64,000 nt of DNA, taken from contig NZ_CP107996.1 of assembly GCF_036088315.1 (NCBI RefSeq), positions 6,561,001 to 6,625,000 on the forward strand. The letters run 5' to 3'. Under the pieces are notes generated by a model that worked only from the letters and a program-made list of their open reading frames with translations, did not search any database and had not been told where the DNA came from. This document shows positions 33,192-40,271 of the stretch, piece after piece. The DNA comes from Streptomyces sp. NBC_00344. GTDB taxonomy: Bacteria; Actinomycetota; Actinomycetes; Streptomycetales; Streptomycetaceae. The position numbers and the translations under genes are program-made. How positions within the stretch are numbered: the first letter of the stretch is position 1; each line of letters starts with the position of its first letter.

Positions 33192-34292
33192 ATGCATAAA
33201 AGGCAATTCGACCATGGTGAAGAAGAGTCTGAAGAGTCAGGACCGGGCTCTTCATTCGATTCCGATGAATTCAATCCCAAGTTCCTCACACTTGGGCCGG
33301 TAAGAATAGCGGACGGCGCTGATCTCGTTGCGCTGCAACCGTCGAAACCAGCGAATCTCCTTGCGGCGCTTCTCTTGCATCCGAATTCCACGGTGTCTGC
33401 TGAATTTCTGCAGAGAGTGGTATGGGGAGAAGGGCGACCGGCGACCGCGAAATCTGCGCTGCACACCTGTGTCCAACGTCTGCGCCAGGTGTTCATCAAG
33501 TACGGGATCGCGGGCAACCTCATTGAGGCGGTCCCCGGCGGATACCGGATCACCGCGGACTCCGGATCGCTGGATCTGATCGCCTTCAGGGACCTGCTGC
33601 GCAGCGCCGACAGTGAGCGGGACCCCGCGGTGGAACTCAGTATCCTGCGGGCCGCGCTGTCTCTGTGGCAGGGGCCGTTGCTGGCCAACATCCACTCCGA
33701 CATCCTTCAGCGCGAGGTCGTGCCACGCCTGACCGAGGAGCGATTACGGGCGATGGAGCGGGTCTTCGACATCGAGCTCGCCCTCGGCCGATGTCGCCAA
33801 GTGCTCGCCGAGCTATGGCCGGTGGCGCGATCGCATCCCGCACACGAACCGTTCTGGGCCCAGCTGGTGCAGGCCCTCCACCGCACCGACCGGCGCGCCG
33901 AGGCGCTGAGTGAATACCGCAGGGTGAAGCAGTATCTGCGCACCGAGCTGGGGGTGGACCCCGGCCCCGCACTGCAGCGCCTGGAGATCGCCGTGCTGCG
34001 CGGCGATGATCTCTCGGCCCCGCCCGGAGGGCGGGTGCTCCCGGCCTTCGCCCTTCGCGGCGGAGACCCGTCATCGGCGCGTTCCTCAATTCCGCCCGTC
34101 GAGGGTTCAGCGGACAAGTCCTTTCCATCCGGTGGTGCCGCCCAGGTTCTCGAAACCCTCATCGGCGCCGGGTTGATCGAGGAAGGCCCGGAGGGCCACT
34201 ATCGAATGCACGATCTGCTCCGAATCGTCGCCCGTGGCGCGATGGAGTTGCGGACGGATGCCGCCTGGCCCGATGTGTCGCCGAAGGTCTGA
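33192..34292 (+). CDS. SARP family transcriptional regulator (OmpR-like DNA-binding plus BTAD)
   Basis: The 366-residue regulator is likely the pathway activator of the RiPP cluster. It has an OmpR-like winged helix (about 33-125: LLHPNSTVSAEFLQRVVWGE, LHTCVQRLRQVFIKYGI, VPGGYRI) and a bacterial transcriptional activation domain (about 135-275, ending RRVKQYLRTELGVDPGP). Its C-terminal segment (VLETLIGAGLIEEGPEGHYR, MHDLLRIVARG) matches the winged helix that normally follows an NB-ARC ATPase in AfsR-like proteins, yet the ATPase is absent. Codon 185 is TTA (33744-33746), predicting bldA dependence. ATG 33192 is preferred; the ribosome site is weak (GGGCGGAA). The 5' part is unusually AT-rich. 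Confidence 0.88.
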   Translation: MHKRQFDHGEEESEESGPGSSFDSDEFNPKFLTLGPVRIADGADLVALQPSKPANLLAALLLHPNSTVSAEFLQRVVWGEGRPATAKSALHTCVQRLRQVFIKYGIAGNLIEAVPGGYRITADSGSLDLIAFRDLLRSADSERDPAVELSILRAALSLWQGPLLANIHSDILQREVVPRLTEERLRAMERVFDIELALGRCRQVLAELWPVARSHPAHEPFWAQLVQALHRTDRRAEALSEYRRVKQYLRTELGVDPGPALQRLEIAVLRGDDLSAPPGGRVLPAFALRGGDPSSARSSIPPVEGSADKSFPSGGAAQVLETLIGAGLIEEGPEGHYRMHDLLRIVARGAMELRTDAAWPDVSPKV

Positions 34293-34300
34293 GAAGTTAG

Positions 34301-34322
34301 TCGGAGAAGTGTCGGTTCGGTC
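34301..34322 (+). promoter_or_regulatory. candidate SARP direct-repeat box
   Basis: TCGGAGAAGTG is followed directly by TCGGTTCGGTC, giving TCGG repeats on an 11-base period, the spacing used by SARP activators. It lies between the SARP gene and the first RiPP biosynthetic gene, 75 bases before its start. Inferred from spacing only. Confidence 0.45.
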
Positions 34323-34396
34323 TCCGGATATCACTTTCCGAATTCTGTGGTACCCGTTGTCCCCACGACTGCGCCTGAACGGGAGTAACTGAAGGC

Positions 34397-36631
34397 ATGA
34401 CCACTGCATATGAGGAAGTCGCGCATTCCCATCCCCGGATCAGGCGAGATGTTCTCTATACGGAGACGCCTTCCGGAGTTGTTTTTCATAGCGCGCACGG
34501 AGGATTTACTCTGCAGGGCAGATCGGCCTACCGGTTCGCCTCCCTCATCGTTCCCCACCTGAACGGGGCGAGCCGTGTCGGAGAGATATGTGCGGGCCTG
34601 GGCGACAAGCAGCGCGCCATGGTGGCCGAGTTGGTCGGTGCGCTCTACGGTCGGGGCTTCGCCCGGGATGTGCAGCCCGGCAGTGACGGCCTGGACGAGC
34701 TGACGGATGAGGTGGCGCGTCGTTTCGCGCCCCAGATCGACTACATAGACCACTACGCGGGTGAGGCGGGCTCCAGGTTCCGGCGATTCCGCGAGACGCG
34801 GGTGGCGGTGCTCGGGGACGGGCCCGTGGCGCAGTGGTGTGCGCTGAGCCTGGTACGCAACGGCAGCGCCGCCGTCGCGTTCCCGGCACAGGCCGGCGAC
34901 GATCCGTTCGCCGCGGTCCTCCAGGAAGCGCGGCTTCTGGGCGAGGCCGGATGCCCCGTCGAACTCGTCCGGCTGGACCCCGGTGACGGCGACGGATGGG
35001 ATGGCCTGGCCGGGTACGACGTGGTGCTGGCGACCGGCGGCCACCGGACGCTGCTCGGCCTGCTGGAGGCAGGCGTACCGGGCGGCGTACGGCTGCTGCC
35101 CGCCTGGGAGTTCGCCTCTCAGGCGGTCATCGGGCCGGTCATGACCTCCGGGGCGGTGGGCTGCTGGGCGTGCGCGGCGTTGCGCCTGGGCGCGAATGGT
35201 GACCCCGGCGCGGCAGCCGACCTGTGGAGCGGCGCCATTCTGGGAGAGCCGGGGGAGCGTTCAGCGGGAGGGGCGGCGGGCCCGGTCGCGGCCATGGTCG
35301 GCAACCTGCTGGCGTACGAGGTGTTCCGTCTGCTCACCGGTGCGCTCAGCGCCGAGACCGAAGGCCGCATCGTGATACAGGACCTGGACTCCCTCGATGT
35401 CGTCACGGAGCCCCTCATGCCGCACCCGCGTTGCCCCTTCTGCCGGGACGACGAGGACATGAATGCGGCGTCCGTCCTGACCGTATCGGAGTTGATGCCT
35501 CGTCAGTTCGACGCACAGGAAGGGGCGTTGACACCCGAGGCGGACGGTGGTGCGGCGCTGTCCGTGCTCGACACCCGATCGGTGCTGATCCATCCTCGCG
35601 CGGGCGTCTTCACCGCCTTCGCGGACGACACCTGGGAGCAGACTCCGCTGAAGGTGGGCACGGTGCGACTCGCGGTCGGCCATGGCGGCCCACGGGACAT
35701 CTCGGCGTTCGACGTGCACCATGTGGCAGGGGCCAGACTCCGGGCCCTGCACAGAGCCGCGGAGGTCTATACCGAGCGGGTCGTCCCGCAGCACGCAGCT
35801 GTGGAGGGCGCCGCGCTGGAGGCCGCCCGAGAGAAATGGCCGCTGCTGGCACCCGACACCTTCGACATCGCGTCGGGCAACGGCGCGGCGGCAGGTACGG
35901 TGCGCTCCTGGGTGCAGGCGACCTCCCTGGCCGGGGCGCGAATCGCTCTCGTTCCGGCCGGCGCGGTACGGACCTTCGGAGCCGGGAACCACGACCGGAG
36001 CTTCGTGCCGACCACCGCGGGCTCGGCAGCGGGCTCGTCACCGTCGCGTGCGGCCGCACGCGCTCTGTACTCCGCGGTGGCGTTCCACTCGCTCAATCGG
36101 GCGCTGCGGGCCCAGTGCGACATCCTCGCGATGTCGCAGACCGCTGACGAGGCCGACGACCGTGAAGCGGTATTCCTGCGCCGCTCGGCAGCGAATCTGG
36201 GTCTGACGGTCGAACTGCTCGACCTCGGCGGCGCCGACGGGATCGCCCCGGTCGTGCTCGCCCGCGCCGAGGACCCGCACACCGGGCACACGCCCTGGAC
36301 GATCACCGCGGCCCCCACCCGGCGCCGCGCGGCGGTCGGCGCGCTGCGCGATCTGCTCGGACGCGTCCAGATCGCGCGGGAATCCGCTGCGTCCGCACCC
36401 GTCGACACCGGCGATCCGGTACTCGGCGACCTCGCCCCGATGAGCCTGGCCGTCACCGGCGCTGCGGGGGATCCGGACCGGCCGCCTGTCGGCACCGCTG
36501 CGATGCTCGCCCGGCTGCGCGACCGCAGCCTCGACGCCTTGGCCGTTCCCACCGGTTCCGCAGATCTGCGGACCGGCGGCATCCACGTAGTCCGGGTCCT
36601 GCTGACGTACGGGGCCGTAGATGCTCTCTGA
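34397..36631 (+). CDS. TOMM/thiopeptide leader-binding E1-like (ocin-ThiF) protein
   Basis: The 744-residue protein probably binds the precursor leader and presents it to the cyclodehydratases. Residues 1-95 look like a PqqD-type winged-helix leader-binding element (GFTLQGRSAYRFASLIVPHL, VAELVGALYGRGFA). Residues about 135-350 form an E1-like domain with Rossmann motif VLGDGPVAQWCA and two CxxC pairs (GCWAC and CPFC) for zinc. The C-terminal 390 residues resemble a YcaO fold (AFADDTWEQTPL; RALHRAAEVYTERVV) but lack the ATP-binding Glu-rich motifs seen in the two neighbouring YcaO enzymes. It overlaps the first YcaO gene by 11 bases. Confidence 0.85.
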   Translation: MTTAYEEVAHSHPRIRRDVLYTETPSGVVFHSAHGGFTLQGRSAYRFASLIVPHLNGASRVGEICAGLGDKQRAMVAELVGALYGRGFARDVQPGSDGLDELTDEVARRFAPQIDYIDHYAGEAGSRFRRFRETRVAVLGDGPVAQWCALSLVRNGSAAVAFPAQAGDDPFAAVLQEARLLGEAGCPVELVRLDPGDGDGWDGLAGYDVVLATGGHRTLLGLLEAGVPGGVRLLPAWEFASQAVIGPVMTSGAVGCWACAALRLGANGDPGAAADLWSGAILGEPGERSAGGAAGPVAAMVGNLLAYEVFRLLTGALSAETEGRIVIQDLDSLDVVTEPLMPHPRCPFCRDDEDMNAASVLTVSELMPRQFDAQEGALTPEADGGAALSVLDTRSVLIHPRAGVFTAFADDTWEQTPLKVGTVRLAVGHGGPRDISAFDVHHVAGARLRALHRAAEVYTERVVPQHAAVEGAALEAAREKWPLLAPDTFDIASGNGAAAGTVRSWVQATSLAGARIALVPAGAVRTFGAGNHDRSFVPTTAGSAAGSSPSRAAARALYSAVAFHSLNRALRAQCDILAMSQTADEADDREAVFLRRSAANLGLTVELLDLGGADGIAPVVLARAEDPHTGHTPWTITAAPTRRRAAVGALRDLLGRVQIARESAASAPVDTGDPVLGDLAPMSLAVTGAAGDPDRPPVGTAAMLARLRDRSLDALAVPTGSADLRTGGIHVVRVLLTYGAVDAL

Positions 36632-38594
36632 CGCCACCGCGAGCCCCACTGCCCCCACGGCGATGGGCTCGCTGCCCGGGAAGCCCGCCGCAGGGCAAGC
36701 CGTTGAGGCTCTCCTGGCCCGCAGCCTGCGCAGCCACCGTGCCGCCGGCGCGGGCTCAGGCCCGATGGCGACGGTCGCGCTGCTCGGTCACCGCGACGAG
36801 CTGTCCGCCCCCGCGAGCACGGACCCCGGGGCCGCGGGCGCCATACCCGTCCACCTGTACGGTCACCAGGCGATCGTCGGCCCACCGCCAGGGCCGGCGG
36901 AGGCGGCCACGCCGTGTCCGCGCTGTCTCGCGCGGCGCTGGCAGGCCGTGCGGCCCGGCGCCCTCCGGGACGCACTCGAACTCGGTGCCGGCACGCGGAC
37001 GACGGGGGAGTGGCCCTTCGTCACGGCCTTCGCGATCGATGCCGTCGCCGCCCTGATCGCCGCCACTGAACGCGTCGTCCCTGCCGGCCGCCCGGGTCAC
37101 GCCACCGTGCATCTCCTCGACCTCGAGAGCCTTGAGGTCAACCGTGCGCTTCTTGTCACGGACGGCGAGTGCCCGCACTGCGACCGCCGCGTCCCCGATA
37201 CCCCCGATGGGGCGAGGATCGAGCCGCGCATCGTTCCCAAAGCGGATCCGATGGGGTTCCGCAGCCGCCCCATCGAGAGTTACGACCTGCCGCTGGAGGC
37301 GTTCGTCAACCCGGTGACGGGCATGCTCGGGCCGTCGGTCGCACCCGACCTCACTTCCACATCGACCGCATCGACGGTGGGCTCCTTCACCCTGCGCTCC
37401 GGCGCGTACCTGCGGGAGTCGTACTGGGGAGGCCACACCGGCAGTTACGCGCGCAGCGTTCGGGTCGGTGTTCTGGAGGGCATGGAACGCTTCGCCGGGA
37501 TGCGGCCCCGCGGTAAGCGGACCGCACTCGTCGCGCCGTGGACCGCGCTCGGTGATGATGCCCTCGACCCACGGACCTGCGGTGTCTACTCCGACGCCTT
37601 CTACCGTGACCAGCACTTGGTGAGGCCCTTCCGGCCGGAGCTGCCGATCCCCTGGGTGTGGGGGTATTCGCTGCGTGACCACCGGCCGCTGCTCGTGCCG
37701 GAGGTCCTGGCCTACTACCACGCTCCCGGCGGACTGGAGAACCGCTTCGTCCAGGAGAGCTCCAACGGCTGTGCGTCGGGCGGGTGTCTGGAGGAGGCCG
37801 TGCTCTTCGGGCTGATGGAAGCCGTCGAACGGGACGCCTTCCTGATCGCCTGGTACGCGGGTCTGCCCCTGTCTGAGATCGACCCCGCCACCAGCGTCCG
37901 CCCCGAGACCCGTCACATGGTCGGCCGCCTCGAGCTGTACGGCTACCGGGCACGTTTCTTCGACACCCGGATCACCTTCCCCATACCCGTCGTGACCGCG
38001 GTCGCGGAACGCGTCGACGGCGGCATGGGGACACTCTGCTTCGGCGCCGGAGCCGGCTGGGACCCGGAGGCGGCCTTGAGCGCGGGACTGTCCGAGATCG
38101 CAACCGACGCCGTCAAGCTCCGGTCCCGCACCGAACGGGAGAAGGCCCGTCTCACCGCGCTGGCAGCCGACTTCGACCGGGTGCAGGTCCTCCACGACCA
38201 CCCCCTGCTCTACGGACTGCCCGAGATGGCCCGGCACGCCGGTTTCCTTCTGCGCCCGGGCCGTTCGGGCACTCCGCCGGGCCCCGTCGCGGGTCTGAGC
38301 CCCGGCCACGGACCCTCGGACGACCTCTGGGAAGACCTCGACGCCGCCGTGGCGGCCGTCACCGGCGAGGGCTTCGACATCGTCGTCGTGGACCAGACGA
38401 TGCCCGAACAGCGCGACGCCGGGCTGCACACGGCGGCGGTCATCGTGCCGGGACTGATCCCCATCGACTTCGGATGGCGGCGCCAGCGAGCCCTGCACAT
38501 GCCCCGTCTGCGCACGGCCCCGCGCGCCCGCGGCCATCGCGACCACGATCTGCGGAGGGCCGAACTCAACCTCGCTCCGCACCCCTTCCCCTGA
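36621..38594 (+). CDS. YcaO cyclodehydratase 1 (azoline-forming)
   Basis: The 657-residue enzyme is expected to cyclise Cys (and Ser/Thr) side chains onto the backbone, using ATP to phosphorylate the amide. The N-terminal 200 residues carry CPRC and CPHC, a zinc-type partner-docking region. The YcaO domain (about 215-657) has the ATP/Mg residues in VRVGVLEGMERFAG and SNGCASGGCLEEAVLFGLME followed by AVERDAF. It ends with the Pro-rich motif PHPFP that organises the active site in azoline-forming YcaOs. It overlaps the E1-like gene by 11 bases. It is a clear paralogue of the YcaO at 47149-49056. Confidence 0.92.
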   Translation: MLSDATASPTAPTAMGSLPGKPAAGQAVEALLARSLRSHRAAGAGSGPMATVALLGHRDELSAPASTDPGAAGAIPVHLYGHQAIVGPPPGPAEAATPCPRCLARRWQAVRPGALRDALELGAGTRTTGEWPFVTAFAIDAVAALIAATERVVPAGRPGHATVHLLDLESLEVNRALLVTDGECPHCDRRVPDTPDGARIEPRIVPKADPMGFRSRPIESYDLPLEAFVNPVTGMLGPSVAPDLTSTSTASTVGSFTLRSGAYLRESYWGGHTGSYARSVRVGVLEGMERFAGMRPRGKRTALVAPWTALGDDALDPRTCGVYSDAFYRDQHLVRPFRPELPIPWVWGYSLRDHRPLLVPEVLAYYHAPGGLENRFVQESSNGCASGGCLEEAVLFGLMEAVERDAFLIAWYAGLPLSEIDPATSVRPETRHMVGRLELYGYRARFFDTRITFPIPVVTAVAERVDGGMGTLCFGAGAGWDPEAALSAGLSEIATDAVKLRSRTEREKARLTALAADFDRVQVLHDHPLLYGLPEMARHAGFLLRPGRSGTPPGPVAGLSPGHGPSDDLWEDLDAAVAAVTGEGFDIVVVDQTMPEQRDAGLHTAAVIVPGLIPIDFGWRRQRALHMPRLRTAPRARGHRDHDLRRAELNLAPHPFP

Positions 38595-38633
38595 AACCGC
38601 AGCCCGTGCACAGCAGTGACAGAAAGGACGGAC

Positions 38634-40271
38634 ATGGGGGACACCCATGACTACGCGACCGCGGTAATGCGGCGCGGCCGGGTCGCGATGGAGCCCGCCG
38701 ACTTCGTACCCGACTGGGCGGACCGGCCGAGGAAGGAGAAGTACTACCCGGGCGCGGAGCAGTTCCCTCTGCCCGACGGTGGCTTCCCCGATGACGCCGC
38801 CGTTGCGCGCGGACTGTCCGGGCCGCACGGCGACGCCTCCTTCAGCCTGCCGCTGCTGGGGGGAATGCTGCGCGACTCCTACGGCCTGGTGGGCCGCAGG
38901 CTCGCCGTGCAGGCCAACACAGACCTGGGGACACTGCCGATGTACACCCAGGCCAACTGGTCCCGCGGCACCGCATCCGGCGGCGGCCTCTACCCTGTCG
39001 CCGTCCACTGGGTGTCCGGTGCGGCGGGACCCATGACGCCCGGTGTGTACCACTACTCGCCCTCGCACCACGCGGTGCGACGACTGCTGACGGGGGACGT
39101 CTCCGGCCAGGTGCGCGCCGCGGTGGGCGACCCCGGGCTGCACCGGGACACCGACCAGTTCCTGGTCCTCAGCGTCAAGTTCTGGCAGAACGCGTTCAAG
39201 TACAACAGCTTCGCCTACCACGTGGTGACGATGGATGTCGGAGCGCTGCTCCAGACCTGGCGCATGTGGGCGCAGGCCCGCGGGCTGCGCCTGGACCCCG
39301 TCCTGTGGTTCGACGAGCCGCAGCTCGGCGGGCTGCTGAGTGCGCGTGAGGACGAGGAAGGGGTCTTCGCCGTCGTCCCCCTGCGCTGGGAGGACACCGG
39401 GAACCCTGCCGCGCCCGGTGCCGCGCGGCCCCTCCCCACCAGGCCATCGGCGGTGCGCCGGGCCGAGCAGGAGCGCTCCCGCCGGGTCATCGCCTTCGAA
39501 ACCGTGCGGCAGGTGCACAGCGCCACCGTGCGCGACGCTGCCGTCCGCCCCGCGCCCGGCGCACTGCGCCCGGCCGTGGCCCCGGCCGTCCCACCCGGCG
39601 GGACACGGCAGTTGCTGCCGACTGCCGCACCGATGCCGATGAGCGTACGCAGGGCGCTGCGCACGCGGCGCAGCAGCTTCGGGCGCTTCACCGGCGACCG
39701 GCCGCTGCCGGCCGGTCACCTCACTGCTGCTCTGCTGGCCGCCGTCGCGGGTACCGGGCTGACAACCGACGTCACACCGGCCGGCAGCCCCCCGCTCGCG
39801 TCCTTTTACGTCTTCGTCAACCATGTGCAGGGTGTGGCACAGGGCACGTACGCCTATGACCACGATGCCGGGGAACTGCGGCTGCTGAAGACGGGATCGC
39901 CGGGAGCCTTCCTGCAGGCCCACTACTTCCTCGACAACTACAACCTGGAACAGGCGGCGGCCGTCATCGTCCCGGCCGTCCGTACCCACGCGGTGCTCGA
40001 CGCCGTGGGCGACCGGGGATACCGGCTCGTCAGCGCGGGAATCGGAGCCGCCGCGCAAGCGGTGTACACGGCAGCAGCCGCCTGCGGCACCGCCTGCGGT
40101 GTCGCGCTCGGCTTCGACAGTGTGGCCTTCGCCGACGAGCTGGGACTGACCGGCACCGGGGAGCTGCCCCTGCTGCTCATGCTCGTCGGCAACGAGCGGG
40201 GGCGCCCCGCGGACTTCCACTACGACCTCGTGCCGGCCCCGCAGGTGCGCGGCGGACAGGAGGACCGGTGA
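38634..40271 (+). CDS. SagB/ThcOx family azoline dehydrogenase
   Basis: The 545-residue flavoprotein should oxidise azolines made by the YcaO enzymes to aromatic thiazoles or oxazoles. It has two nitroreductase-like halves. The first (about 80-260) contains PMYTQANWSRGTASGGGLYP, VYHYSPSHHAVRRLL and FWQNAFKYNSFAYHVVTMD. The second (about 335-535) contains SVRRALRTRRSSFGRF, AYDHDAGELRLL and GYRLVSAGIGAAAQAVYTAA. The ATG at 38634 has AAAGGA upstream and is preferred over a GTG six codons earlier. Its stop overlaps the LanB start by 4 bases. Confidence 0.9.
   Translation: MGDTHDYATAVMRRGRVAMEPADFVPDWADRPRKEKYYPGAEQFPLPDGGFPDDAAVARGLSGPHGDASFSLPLLGGMLRDSYGLVGRRLAVQANTDLGTLPMYTQANWSRGTASGGGLYPVAVHWVSGAAGPMTPGVYHYSPSHHAVRRLLTGDVSGQVRAAVGDPGLHRDTDQFLVLSVKFWQNAFKYNSFAYHVVTMDVGALLQTWRMWAQARGLRLDPVLWFDEPQLGGLLSAREDEEGVFAVVPLRWEDTGNPAAPGAARPLPTRPSAVRRAEQERSRRVIAFETVRQVHSATVRDAAVRPAPGALRPAVAPAVPPGGTRQLLPTAAPMPMSVRRALRTRRSSFGRFTGDRPLPAGHLTAALLAAVAGTGLTTDVTPAGSPPLASFYVFVNHVQGVAQGTYAYDHDAGELRLLKTGSPGAFLQAHYFLDNYNLEQAAAVIVPAVRTHAVLDAVGDRGYRLVSAGIGAAAQAVYTAAAACGTACGVALGFDSVAFADELGLTGTGELPLLLMLVGNERGRPADFHYDLVPAPQVRGGQEDR

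Noticed and set aside
36756..40220. Minus-strand open frame of 1154 codons
   Set aside because: It lies opposite the YcaO and dehydrogenase genes, has a His/Gln/Gly-rich composition typical of antisense GC-rich frames, no domain, and no ribosome site.
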